From Dehalococcoidia bacterium (lineage in GTDB: Bacteria; Chloroflexota; Dehalococcoidia; DSTF01; WHTK01), in contig WHTK01000028.1 in assembly GCA_009377745.1 (NCBI GenBank), positions 1 through 42,638 on the forward strand: a stretch of DNA of 42,638 nucleotides. Direction: 5' to 3'. Shown one piece after another: positions 23,295 through 31,388 of this stretch; positions within the stretch are counted from its first letter, which is position 1; each line of letters starts with the position of its first letter. A program made the position numbers and the translations under genes. A model generated the notes under the pieces. It saw nothing but the letters and a program-made list of their open reading frames with translations, was not told the DNA's origin and searched no databases.

Positions 23295-24392
23295 CTACCT
23301 GGCGCCGCCCGCGCCAGCCGAGCGGCCTGCCCCACCTGCCGCCCCCGCGCCAGCTCCCCCAGCGGCCATCGCACCGACCACCCTGGTCGCGATAAGCAGA
23401 GAAGCGACGTTCCCAAGCGAGCCCTGGGCAGAGCGGCTGCGCATCAGCGACGGCACCTTGAGCGTTAGCCAGCAGGTCGCGAGGCCGAGCAACAGCGTCA
23501 GCAGGGCATTCGAGACGTCGCCCGGCGTGAGCTCCAGCATGAGGGCGGAGCCGAGGCGCAGGACCATCATCTGGATCGCCTGCTGAAACACCGTGACCGG
23601 CAGGAGGTCCATCCACCAGCGTGAAAAGCCCTGAGTCTGCGGTAGCACCCAAAGCAGGGCCGCAATCGGCGCCAGGACGATGAGCATGTTGATCAGGGCG
23701 AGGCGCATGAGCATCTGGAAGACGAGGAGGACGGCGACGATGCCGTAGGTCAGCGCCGCGAAGATCAGCGCGATGCCTTCCTGGGTGGGCGTGGCAGCGT
23801 CGTAGCCGGGCAGCCCGACCTGTCCAACAGCGGCAGAGAAGGCGTTGTTGAGGTCGATCAGGAAGCGGACGAACTCGAGCGTCAGGTTGGCGGCGAGAGC
23901 CGCGAGGATGACGCGCGGCAGCAGTTCCATGACGTCGTGGTAGGGCGTGCCGATCTGCTGCTTCACCATCACGTTGAAGCCGCCCCACATGAGCACGGCC
24001 GCGAGCCCCACGTTGGTCACGGCGCGGGAGAAGTCCCAGAGTGAACGGACTGTCGTGCTGTCGTAGGTACCGGCCGCGGGCGTCTGGGTGACGAAGTTGA
24101 GCGATGAACCGCCCAGGCCCATCGCCCAATCCACAAAGCTGCGGATCGCTTCAAGGAGAGCTCCGCCGATCTCGTTGAGGACGGCGTTGAGGATGTCTCC
24201 GGCGAGCTTGCGGGGGTCGAGGCTTGGGAGCAGGTCCAGCGGATTGGGAATGTCGGGAATCTGGAGCACGACTGGCAGCACGAATGCCCGTTGCTCGGTA
24301 TCAAGAGTGCTGACTGGCCCATGAGCCTCGGCGCGCGATGCGGCCGAGGCCAGGAGGGTGGCTACGACAGTGACGAGGAGGATTCCTCGCAT
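23295..24392 (-). CDS. VirB6/TrbL-like polytopic channel protein
   Basis: The 365-residue protein has a signal-like N-terminus, an amphipathic segment (ILNAVLNEIGGALLEAIRSF), and about six membrane helices including LAAVLMWGGFNVMVKQQIG, LALINMLIVLAPIAALLWVL and a Trp-rich turn (GFSRWWMDLLPVTVFQQAIQ). This matches the TrbL/VirB6 class of T4SS inner-membrane subunits found in Chloroflexota and Actinobacteria. The C-terminus is Ala/Gly-rich. GGAAGGGAG lies just before ATG 24392. The upstream 150 bp carry direct-repeat boxes that may be an activator site. No VirB4 ATPase, normally the partner of VirB6, is encoded in the window. Confidence 0.82.
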   Translation of the reverse strand: MRGILLVTVVATLLASAASRAEAHGPVSTLDTEQRAFVLPVVLQIPDIPNPLDLLPSLDPRKLAGDILNAVLNEIGGALLEAIRSFVDWAMGLGGSSLNFVTQTPAAGTYDSTTVRSLWDFSRAVTNVGLAAVLMWGGFNVMVKQQIGTPYHDVMELLPRVILAALAANLTLEFVRFLIDLNNAFSAAVGQVGLPGYDAATPTQEGIALIFAALTYGIVAVLLVFQMLMRLALINMLIVLAPIAALLWVLPQTQGFSRWWMDLLPVTVFQQAIQMMVLRLGSALMLELTPGDVSNALLTLLLGLATCWLTLKVPSLMRSRSAQGSLGNVASLLIATRVVGAMAAGGAGAGAAGGAGRSAGAGGAR

Positions 24393-24425
24393 AATGGCTC
24401 CCTTCCGCTGTGAGCGGGTTACTGG

Positions 24426-24515
24426 GAGCTAAGGTGAGGGGGCGATTTCCAGGCGATTTCTAGGATCGGGCTCGAGGATTCCTAACCAGCGTCTGCGGCT
24501 ACTAATTTCCTTCTA
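24426..24515 (-). promoter_or_regulatory. Direct-repeat boxes and promoter before the VirB6-like operon
   Basis: On the minus strand TAGAAATCGCC (24462-24452) and TGGAAATCGCC (24451-24441) are adjacent 11-bp repeats. TAGGAATCCTC (start 24484) is 22 bp further upstream, and a weaker TTAGAAGG lies near 24516. Eight bases after the last repeat comes TTAGCT (24432-24427), a possible -10. Direct repeats on an 11-bp period that end 8 bp before the -10 are the known arrangement for SARP-type activators, and a BTAD protein is encoded just upstream. TAGAAATCGCC also occurs exactly before tadB. Confidence 0.55.
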
Positions 24516-24543
24516 ACTGCGAAGGAAGCGGCTGATCGGAGAG

Positions 24544-25209
24544 CTAAAGAGGAGCGAAGGCGGTGCCGCGCAGAAGCGTCACCACGATGGCCGCGGCTGC
24601 GAGAAAAGGTGCGTAGGGAGTCACTTGCCGCAGCGAGACCGCGCCAATCAATACCAACAACAGCAGACATAGACCGCCGATCACGACGCCAAGTACGACG
24701 GCGTCGATGGCGCGTGTGACGCCGAGGGCCGCGCCGATGAAAGTCGCCAGCTTGCCGTCTGCCAGGCCAAAGCCTCCCCGCGTGAGAAGCGTGAGCGACA
24801 GAAAGATGCCTCCACAGATGAGAGCGCCCAAGACCGCTTCTGTAAGGTCGCCTTGCGGTAGGACGGCCGCTGCAGCAAGCACAAGGACTGTGCCGGGATA
24901 GGTCACGGCGTCCGGAACGCGATAGCAAAGGAGGTCGGTCGCCGCGCAAATGAGGAAAGCTAGCAAGACGACGGAAACGAGTATCGCCGGTCCTGCGTCG
25001 AACCGGAGCGCGGCTGCTGCGAGGAGGAGCGGGACGCAGCCGCTCACGAGGACTCGGAGCTTCGACGAGGTGGGTTCGACCTGCCAGGGCAGCAGTCTGC
25101 GTCCAGCGCCGTTGCCGGCCACTTCGCCGGCCAGGGTGAGATGCCTTATCGCTCGCTCGACGGCGAGCACAACCAGGGGACTCGCGAGGACGAACACAAC
25201 GACCACCAC
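24544..25209 (-). CDS. tadV: TadV/CpaA-type prepilin peptidase
   Basis: The 221-residue protein has about six membrane helices and the two aspartates of the A24 aspartyl prepilin peptidases: D92 in AATDLLCYRVPDAVTYPG and D151 in FGLADGKLATF, a variant of the GxGD motif. It should cleave the leader of the Flp pilin and TadE/TadG-like pseudopilins after Gly on the cytoplasmic side. It lacks the zinc-binding Cys domain of PilD-type enzymes, as usual for the Tad branch. GTG 25209 follows the LysM-BTAD stop by 3 bp, so the gene is in the same operon. Confidence 0.87.
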   Translation of the reverse strand: MVVVVFVLASPLVVLAVERAIRHLTLAGEVAGNGAGRRLLPWQVEPTSSKLRVLVSGCVPLLLAAAALRFDAGPAILVSVVLLAFLICAATDLLCYRVPDAVTYPGTVLVLAAAAVLPQGDLTEAVLGALICGGIFLSLTLLTRGGFGLADGKLATFIGAALGVTRAIDAVVLGVVIGGLCLLLLVLIGAVSLRQVTPYAPFLAAAAIVVTLLRGTAFAPL

Positions 25210-25212
25210 GGG

Positions 25213-28200
25213 TCAGGCGGATTCGTGTGCTCGCGGCTGTCGCGTCAGCTCCTCGAAGAGCAACTCGGTGTCCGGCAGGGGCCGTGCGTCGGAGTCTTCG
25301 AGCTCCTCCCGGATAGAGGCGCCCAAGACGCGGTACACCTTCTTTACGCCGTTGACATCGCCTCGCGCCGCGTAGGCGCGCATGAGGCCCCGGGCGGAGT
25401 CTTCATCGATGGGCGCCCGCTCCAGCGCCATCTCGTAGAAACGGATTGCGCGGTCCGCATCGCGGCATTCTTGAGCCAGCTTCCCAGCGGCCTTCGCAGC
25501 CTCGACGAAGCGGCGACGGTAGTCCTGGCGGAATGGCTCCGACCATTCGAACTCCGAGGCAAAGAGGTCGTCCTTGTAGAGGGCGAGACCTCTTTCGTAC
25601 TCCACTAGAGCTTCGCCCCTTTCCAGGCCAGCAGCGCGCCGGAGGTGAGCGTTGAATGCGTCGGTGTCACAGCTGAAGTAACGCACGTCGGCAACGCAGA
25701 CCTGGGGTCGGGTAGGGAAGATTCCCGCCTCCCACGCTGCGCCGGCAGCCTCCTTGAGGGTGACCCGGAGGGAGTACATCGCGTTGTAAAGCATCTTCTC
25801 CATCTGCTCGGGTAGCGCGTCCGGCCACAATGCCTCGATCGGCTCCTCTCGCGGCACCGACGACCCACCGCGACAGAGGAGATACGCGAGAAGTTCGCGT
25901 GACTTCAGCAGCTTCCAGCCTTCTACAGGGACTCCAGCATGGGACACCTCGAACCGTCCCAAGGCCTGGACTGCGAAGACCGGCGACACCTCGGTGTCCG
26001 GCTTCTTGCCATTCGAAGGAGTGCTGGCTGGACGTGTGAGGATCTCGAGTCCAAGCTGCGTCGCAGGCAGCCTTGCGCCCTGCTCGAAGAGGCCATCGTC
26101 GTTCGCCGCCTCGTCAGCCCAGAGACCCTCCTGCCCTGATGGCTCGGTGCTTGACGTGGCGTCGGATTCTTCCGTCTCCTCGGCAGGTGCAGCCTCTTCC
26201 GAACTTTCCCAGGCCTCCACTGGGAGTGGAGGAGCCACTGTGTTTCCGGCCTTGGCGAGAACGAGGTCGTCCAGGTAGTCGTCGCCACCGGCGAAAGCAG
26301 GGACCGTGTCCTTCCGCACCTCGGTGGCATAGAGGCTGAGCGGCGGGTGGTTCCGGCGCACCAGGATGAGGTCACCCTCGCCGTCCCAACCCTCGAACTG
26401 ACCTGCGATGGTTGAATCGCTGAAGGCGATCACGACCTCCGAAAAGTCTGTAGCCAGCGCCTCGCTGTCTTCCTCAACGACCATGACCAGGACAAGGTTG
26501 TGCTGAAGGCCGTGACTCTGAACCGTCTCGACCCGTGACGGAGATATCGAGTGGTCCAACTTCAGGAGACCTACGACGCTCTGGGCCGGCGATCCACTGG
26601 ATGCTTTCTCCCGCGCCAGGATGATGTCTTCAAGCTCATCAAGAACGCCGGCCGCAGTAAGCTGCTCATGCGGAGGGACGATGCCGGCAGTCGCCGGTCC
26701 AATCAATTGTTCCTCCAGACCGCTATCCGGGAGCACGCTGAGGTCATCGGGCCTGCATGTAGCAGCCAGGGTCTGCAGCCAGCTCGTAAGGATCAGGCGC
26801 GACTGTTCAGGAGCTCCAGCCACCCGCAGTGCGCCACAGGCGGCCAGGTTCAGGTAGTAGACGCCACCGTCGGCACCGCCTACGGGGACAAGCAGTGGGC
26901 TGCTGCTCTCTCCCCGGTCCAGAAGCAAACCAGCCAGGCGTTGGAAGCGGGACAGCCGGAAGCGTACTTCCGTCTGGCTCAGGACTGCCGCGTCTACTCC
27001 GCAGGCCAGTATGCGGCCGAGGTCGTAGTGGAGGGCAGCAAGAGCGTCTGCGTCACCGGGAGGGCACTCGACGTGGCAGTCCTGATAGCGCGCTGCCTCC
27101 CGCACCAGAGAAAGGCGGGACTCCGAGAAACCGGCCTCGTCGAGAGCGGCCATCAGCGCCCGAGCCGCGAGCACCACCCGCCCGGCGTCGCCCGTAGGCC
27201 TTTTCTCATTCCTCGCCGGGCGTGGGTTCGAACGCCGGTCCGCGAGTCGTCGGGATACGCCTCGGACGATCAGGTAAGTCGAGGCGAGGCCAGCGGCGGT
27301 TGCCAGGACGGGAAGATGACCCGGCAAGGGCACAGTGAAGCCGCCACCCGTGCTGCCGGTGTCGTCGGTCTCCGTAGCAGGCGCGACGGGTCTTTCTCCC
27401 ATGACCTGCGTTGGCTCCGTGACAGGAGTCGGCTCCACTGGCATCGGCGTAGCCGTGGCCACTGGCAGCGCTGTTTCTCCCTCCTCCGCAGCCTCTGGCG
27501 GTGCAGCCTGGCTTGCCGCTACTGGCAAGGCAAGTACCCAGCCGGGATGGATCAGGTCGGCGTCATGGAACGATCGGCCGTCTGTCATCGTCTGGCCGCG
27601 GTTGAGTTCCCAGATCTCGATCCAACGGAATCCGTCATCCAGGAAGGTCTCTGCGATGCGCCAGAGCGAGTCGCCAGCCTGGACACGGTAGTGGAGTACG
27701 TCTTCCTCGACCCAGAGGTTGGGCGTCGGCAGGGCCAGGCTCAAGACTGACCCAGCCGAAAGTTGTCGACGGCCGTCCCGGCTTTCGCCGGTGGGCGACA
27801 GCTGATTCTCCTGGAGGAGCACGTACTGACTGCCGTCCCCATATAGACGCCGTGCGATGCTCCAGAGGCTCTCGCCCTCCCTCACTCCGTAGGACGCACT
27901 TACCGAAGAAGCCTGCTTTGCTCCCACCAACTGAACCACGCCCTGGTCGGGCCCAGCACCATGCAGTGCGGAGACGGATGCGACAACCGGCTGAGCGAAT
28001 GACATGCCGCCCGCTTCTGCGCCGGTCCGCTCCCGCATCCAGAAGCCGAGCACGATTATGCCGATGATTGCCCCATCCACCACGCGCCTCACAGCCGGAA
28101 GCGTCGCGACGTCCGTGAACCGGAGCGCTGCCACCGACCACGCCGAGCCATCGCTCAAGCGACAGGCGATGCCCACCAGCAGCCGCAGGGCGGTGCTGAA

Positions 28201-28458
28201 ACCGAGATACAGAAGCACGGCCCAGCCAACCGCGCGCGCAACGCTGATTGCGTCGCTCGACGATACCTCCGATCGCGTTAAAGCTCTCTGCAGATGGTCG
28301 AGGTCGAGCGACGGAAGAGTCGGCGGTCCGGCGAGCAACCAGTGCACCACCGCTAGACTGATCCCCATTGCCAAGAAGACCACGAAGTGGAGGACGTCTC
28401 TGGTCCGTGCCTCGTTGCTCCCTTGCATGGGCTTGGTATCGCTGGCCATGCCGCTCAC
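25213..28458 (-). CDS. Membrane LysM-BTAD (SARP-type) giant regulator
   Basis: The 1081-residue protein combines wall sensing and DNA binding. Hydrophobic helices lie near 23-43, 76-98 and 127-140. Two LysM domains follow (about 190-243, YGVREGESLWSIARRLYG; and 256-312, YRVQAGDSLWRIAETFL), then a Thr/Pro linker and a further helix (about 379-398). Next comes a long cytoplasmic middle region without recognised motifs. The C-terminal 255 residues are an OmpR-type winged helix (VFAVQALGRFEVSHAGVPV, WKLLKSRELLAYLL, PREEPIEALWPD) and a BTAD helical repeat domain (FEWSEPFRQDYRRRFVEAAKAAGKLA, AIRFYEMALERAP). SARP/BTAD activators bind 11-bp-period direct repeats near the -35. LysM-BTAD proteins are often beside Tad genes in Actinobacteria and Chloroflexota. 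Its likely job is to couple peptidoglycan state to pilus expression. Confidence 0.87.
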   Translation of the reverse strand: MSGMASDTKPMQGSNEARTRDVLHFVVFLAMGISLAVVHWLLAGPPTLPSLDLDHLQRALTRSEVSSSDAISVARAVGWAVLLYLGFSTALRLLVGIACRLSDGSAWSVAALRFTDVATLPAVRRVVDGAIIGIIVLGFWMRERTGAEAGGMSFAQPVVASVSALHGAGPDQGVVQLVGAKQASSVSASYGVREGESLWSIARRLYGDGSQYVLLQENQLSPTGESRDGRRQLSAGSVLSLALPTPNLWVEEDVLHYRVQAGDSLWRIAETFLDDGFRWIEIWELNRGQTMTDGRSFHDADLIHPGWVLALPVAASQAAPPEAAEEGETALPVATATPMPVEPTPVTEPTQVMGERPVAPATETDDTGSTGGGFTVPLPGHLPVLATAAGLASTYLIVRGVSRRLADRRSNPRPARNEKRPTGDAGRVVLAARALMAALDEAGFSESRLSLVREAARYQDCHVECPPGDADALAALHYDLGRILACGVDAAVLSQTEVRFRLSRFQRLAGLLLDRGESSSPLLVPVGGADGGVYYLNLAACGALRVAGAPEQSRLILTSWLQTLAATCRPDDLSVLPDSGLEEQLIGPATAGIVPPHEQLTAAGVLDELEDIILAREKASSGSPAQSVVGLLKLDHSISPSRVETVQSHGLQHNLVLVMVVEEDSEALATDFSEVVIAFSDSTIAGQFEGWDGEGDLILVRRNHPPLSLYATEVRKDTVPAFAGGDDYLDDLVLAKAGNTVAPPLPVEAWESSEEAAPAEETEESDATSSTEPSGQEGLWADEAANDDGLFEQGARLPATQLGLEILTRPASTPSNGKKPDTEVSPVFAVQALGRFEVSHAGVPVEGWKLLKSRELLAYLLCRGGSSVPREEPIEALWPDALPEQMEKMLYNAMYSLRVTLKEAAGAAWEAGIFPTRPQVCVADVRYFSCDTDAFNAHLRRAAGLERGEALVEYERGLALYKDDLFASEFEWSEPFRQDYRRRFVEAAKAAGKLAQECRDADRAIRFYEMALERAPIDEDSARGLMRAYAARGDVNGVKKVYRVLGASIREELEDSDARPLPDTELLFEELTRQPRAHESA

Positions 28459-29375
28459 TCCCCCGTCAGCACCGACTGCAACTGCCGGACCGGGTATTCC
28501 GAGCTGAACGACCTAGTGATGGGCTCAAGGTCCTGCCAGTCCTCGCCGACCACTCGGAACCGCACGGCGAAGGTCAGATCAACGCTCACGGCATAAGCGC
28601 CGCCTGCGCTCAGAGAAGAGCGCTCGTAGGTGTGCCGGATGTCGCTTGGTTCCGGATAGACGGCGCCGAACGAGGCAGTCGAGAGCGTGGCCCCATCGCC
28701 GAATACCCAGCGGGACGAAGTGGGTGTGATCTCGACTTCTACCGTGATGCCGGCCAGCGCAGCGGACTCCACAATGGGGCTGCCATCATAGCCGTCGAGC
28801 CAGAACCAGGATGGCACCGCCACCATGCCGGTGGCCGGGTTGGCGCCGATCTCGATGTCCGGCACTGGTATCTCGTCCAGGAGCTCGGCGGCGAGCAGAA
28901 GCGGATCGACAGATGGGTCGCCCGTTTCGATGACGATGTTGATGTCCGAGTCGTCGGTCGTTGCCGGCAACCAGACGATGTTCATGTATCCGTTGGTGCA
29001 GTTCACCACCCACGGCGCGTGACCAGGATGCTGAGGGGCGTTCTCCACAAACCATGCCCGCGTTGCGTTACCGATGTTCATGATGTCGACACGGCAATCC
29101 CAGGCCTCGCCGGAACTGGTCGAGCCACCGCCGCCGCTTACCGGGATACCCGAGCCCTGAGATCCCGGTGATGCCTCCTGGACCGCAATGCGGATGGTGA
29201 CGCCTCCGCCTGATGACTGGACGCTCACTGACGCTTCGGCCCGAGGTGCGTTCGGATCGGGGACGTACGGGCCGTCGGGATCGTCCGCCAGGACCGGCGG
29301 AACCCCTACTAGCCAGAATCCAAGGAAAAGGATCAGGCTGGCGATGCTGGTGTGAAGGCGTGCTGGCCGCGTCAT
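28455..29375 (-). CDS. Secreted protein of the Tad cluster, function unknown
   Basis: The 306-residue product has a signal peptide (LILFLGFWLVGVPPVLA-DD), a Gly/Ser-rich linker (VSGGGGSTSSG) and a beta-rich exported domain with paired Cys (WDCRVDIMN and WVVNCTNGYMNIVWLP), a PKD-like segment (RWVFGDGATLS ... HTYERSSLSAGGAYAVSV) and a terminal FRVVGEDWQDLEPI. The WxFGDG...HTY pattern is typical of PKD domains, used in cell-surface adhesion. It may be an adhesin or pilus accessory protein. Its stop overlaps GTG 28458 of the LysM-BTAD gene, and its start overlaps the end of the lipoprotein gene (ATGA), so all three are coupled. Confidence 0.75.
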   Translation of the reverse strand: MTRPARLHTSIASLILFLGFWLVGVPPVLADDPDGPYVPDPNAPRAEASVSVQSSGGGVTIRIAVQEASPGSQGSGIPVSGGGGSTSSGEAWDCRVDIMNIGNATRAWFVENAPQHPGHAPWVVNCTNGYMNIVWLPATTDDSDINIVIETGDPSVDPLLLAAELLDEIPVPDIEIGANPATGMVAVPSWFWLDGYDGSPIVESAALAGITVEVEITPTSSRWVFGDGATLSTASFGAVYPEPSDIRHTYERSSLSAGGAYAVSVDLTFAVRFRVVGEDWQDLEPITRSFSSEYPVRQLQSVLTGE

Positions 29376-29911
29376 GGTGGACCTTCACTTCGAACCGTAT
29401 CGAGAACCTTCCACACGTCACCCACCCGCACGAGAGTCACACTGTCGCGGATTGTCTGTGGCGCACTTGGACTGGCCAGAGCTGCCTTCGTGACGGGATC
29501 GACGAAGTGACTGCTGTTTTCGTAGGTGTCGAGGACAACTGCCGTGGCGCCGTTCACACTGACGACCAGCGGCGTGTTCTCAACTTCGATGCGCACGGCT
29601 CGCCCTTGCTGCCGGAGATTAGTGACTTCAGTCAGCGCGCGCTCTAGGCGAGGGCCGGTCATCACATCCGCGAGCGCAGTGGAATCCAATTCCAGGAGAG
29701 CAGCGCCGTATATCTCCCAGTAGCGACCATAATCGCGGATTACAGCTTCCTCGGCCGTGGGTGCCGGCGTGGCAGTTGAGGTGACTGACGCTGTAGATAC
29801 CGGGCTTGTCGAGTTGGCCATCGGCTCCGAGTCGTCTCCGCTGCACGCAGCCAAAAGCACGAGAATGGCGGCCAGTACGCCAGTACCCAGTGTCGAGCGA
29901 ATCGAAGTCAT
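29372..29911 (-). CDS. NTF2-like lipoprotein of the Tad cluster
   Basis: This 179-residue lipoprotein has a lipobox (ILVLLAACSG), a Ser/Thr-rich linker, and a domain of about 120 residues with an NTF2/ARC6-IMS-like order: AEEAVIRDYGRYWEIYGAALLELDSTALADVMTGPRLERALTEVTNLRQQG, then strands RIEVENTPLVVSV and VTLVRVGDVWKVLDTV. Proteins with this fold are often assembly or binding factors at the cell surface. The gene ends in ATGA overlap with the next gene and starts 7 bp after the TadG-like gene. Confidence 0.8.
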   Translation of the reverse strand: MTSIRSTLGTGVLAAILVLLAACSGDDSEPMANSTSPVSTASVTSTATPAPTAEEAVIRDYGRYWEIYGAALLELDSTALADVMTGPRLERALTEVTNLRQQGRAVRIEVENTPLVVSVNGATAVVLDTYENSSHFVDPVTKAALASPSAPQTIRDSVTLVRVGDVWKVLDTVRSEGPP

Positions 29912-29918
29912 GCGCTAT

Positions 29919-30353
29919 TCACTCCCCTGCCTCCGAGATGCCGTGGCGCGGCGACGAGGACGAAGACGCGCTGATGCCGACGCCATCGATCCCTATCAGC
30001 TTCAGGAAGGTGGTGGACGCCTGCAGCGAGACAGCCACCTCCACCGAAGCCTGGCTGACCTGCACGGCGTATTCGACATCGCGCTCATCCTGGAGGTACT
30101 CGACGGCAGCCTCACGAGTTGCGCCTTCGTCCAGGACAACCTCTCCGGACGCCCGGTAGGCATCTACATCTATCTGCATCGCGCCGGCGAGGGCCGCCGC
30201 GTCGGCTACGTTCTGCAGGTCGCGCCGCTCGGCGAAGACCCTGCCGCCATCGGCGACAAGGCCGACAACCGCAATCAGGCCAAGCATGGCGATGGCCACG
30301 AATACGGTGACCTGCCCATCCTCGCCGCGGAACCGAAGCCTGTGCCACCTCAT
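29919..30353 (-). CDS. TadG-like pseudopilin
   Basis: The 144-residue protein begins with a short basic leader and the Tad N-terminal motif GEDGQVTVFVAIAMLGLIAVVGLVADGG, followed by RVFAERRDLQNVADAAALAGA, a hallmark of TadG/TadE-family minor pilins. The G-Q junction is a prepilin peptidase site. It is shorter than proteobacterial TadG, having no von Willebrand domain, so it is better described as TadG-like by its N-terminus. It probably joins the inner-membrane pilus base. ATGA overlap at 30350-30353 couples it to the preceding TadE-like gene. Confidence 0.85.
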   Translation of the reverse strand: MRWHRLRFRGEDGQVTVFVAIAMLGLIAVVGLVADGGRVFAERRDLQNVADAAALAGAMQIDVDAYRASGEVVLDEGATREAAVEYLQDERDVEYAVQVSQASVEVAVSLQASTTFLKLIGIDGVGISASSSSSPRHGISEAGE

Positions 30354-30787
30354 GGAGCCGACACCTCTTCCCGGCTGCGGTAGAGGTCGACGCGCTCGGT
30401 GTGCGTGCTCGACACGACGACGTCCGCCAGGTTGATCAGGGGTAAGCTCAAGACAACGCTGTAGCTGACCTCGGCAGACACTCTGCCGCCGCGGGTGAAG
30501 CCGTTCGAGGCCACGTCCACGGTTAATCGTTCGCCACTGAGTCCGTAGCCTTCCGCGACTGACCTGCCTGTCTCGACCGACGCGGCCAGTCCCTCCTGCT
30601 CCGACGCCGCCGAGGCGAGCGTCCGGCTGGCCTCGCGCGCCGCCGCTTCCACGGCGATCTTTGCCTGGACCACCCTCCCCACGGCCACGACGCCGAAGAC
30701 CATGATCAGCAGGACAGGCAAGAGTAGCGCCGCCTCGACAAGTGCCTGGCCTGTCTCACCGGTTCGGAGCAGCCGTCTACGGACCAC
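30350..30787 (-). CDS. TadE-like pseudopilin (second copy)
   Basis: A 145-residue TadE-family protein: MVRRRLLRTGETGQALVEAALLLPVLLIMVFGVV. The cut site G|QALVEA is followed by a hydrophobic helix and the conserved KIAVEAAAREASRTLA, then a beta-rich exported part. TadE proteins are processed like Flp and are needed for pilus assembly. Its start overlaps the end of the previous TadE-like gene by 11 bp. Two consecutive TadE-like genes and one TadG-like gene correspond to TadE/TadF/TadG of classical clusters. Confidence 0.86.
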   Translation of the reverse strand: MVRRRLLRTGETGQALVEAALLLPVLLIMVFGVVAVGRVVQAKIAVEAAAREASRTLASAASEQEGLAASVETGRSVAEGYGLSGERLTVDVASNGFTRGGRVSAEVSYSVVLSLPLINLADVVVSSTHTERVDLYRSREEVSAP

Positions 30788-31187
30788 TGCGGAATCCTTC
30801 CTTGCGCACCTCCGCTGTGGCGGAGATGGTGGTCGAGGCGCCGCTCACCCAGGGGATGATCAGCGGATAGTCGCCCTGCGCCTGGACGGTCACGGACTCG
30901 TCGCTCTCCTCGGCCGATACGCTGAACTGCGCGCTCCGGCTGCCCAGGCCGGAATCGAGGACCGAGCGGGCGCGCTCCATGCCGTCCGTCGCCGTGCGGC
31001 CTTCCGAGGCGGCGAAGCGTGCCCCTTCCTGCACGGCCGTCGTTGTCACTGTGCGGGCGTGATAGACCAGCGCGATCTGGACGGCGCCGATCAACACGAT
31101 GATTACGAGCCCGATGGCGATGGCGAATTCGACCATCGTCTGGCCGGTCTCGCCCCGGCGAAGGCTGGCCCGCCTGGCCTTAGACAT
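30777..31187 (-). CDS. TadE-like pseudopilin (first copy)
   Basis: ATG 31187 gives 136 residues: MSKARRASLRRGETGQTMVEFAIAIGLVIIVLIGAV, with prepilin site G|QTMVEF, one helix, and the exported segment VYHARTVTTTAVQEGARFAASEG typical of TadE. The start overlaps the 3' end of flp by 8 bp; an upstream in-frame start at 31226 would lie deep inside flp and is unlikely. The pilin-like leader is almost identical to that of Flp (TGQTMVEYA), so the same peptidase should process both. Confidence 0.87.
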   Translation of the reverse strand: MSKARRASLRRGETGQTMVEFAIAIGLVIIVLIGAVQIALVYHARTVTTTAVQEGARFAASEGRTATDGMERARSVLDSGLGSRSAQFSVSAEESDESVTVQAQGDYPLIIPWVSGASTTISATAEVRKEGFRSGP

Positions 31188-31359
31188 CCGCAATCTCATC
31201 CCGGATACGCTCGAACACCCCGACAATCGCCTCGCCCAGCTCGCTCACCGCGAGAAGGCAGACCACAGCAATGAGGGCGGCGACCAGCGCGTACTCGACC
31301 ATCGTCTGACCGGTTTCGTCCCGGACCACTCTTCTCCAGCCCTGTCTCCTTGTTCTCAC
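31180..31359 (-). CDS. flp: Flp-type major pilin
   Basis: GTG 31359 is preceded by GGGAGG at 7 nt and encodes 59 residues: a basic leader (VRTRRQGWRRVVRDETG), then QTMVEYALVAALIAVVCLLAVSELG and a charged tail. The G|QTMVEY junction, with Glu at +5 and Tyr at +6, is the classical Flp cut site. After processing the pilin would have about 43 residues, normal for Flp. A much longer in-frame reading upstream is rejected because it lacks pilin character and overlaps tadC. It lies between tadC and the tadE-like genes. Confidence 0.92.
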   Translation of the reverse strand: MRTRRQGWRRVVRDETGQTMVEYALVAALIAVVCLLAVSELGEAIVGVFERIRDEIADV

Positions 31360-31388
31360 TTCACTACCTCCCTGTCGCGTGTCGCTTC

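Noticed and set aside
22485..23468. 327-codon plus-strand ORF
   Set aside because: Antisense to the SLT-NlpC and VirB6-like genes, which have clear catalytic motifs.
21212..24392. Integrated conjugative element
   Set aside because: No relaxase, coupling protein, VirB4, integrase or attachment repeats were found around the T4SS-like genes.
26551..27750. 399-codon plus-strand ORF
   Set aside because: It is antisense to the LysM-BTAD gene, rich in Arg/Gly/Ser and without family motifs; a typical shadow in GC-rich DNA.
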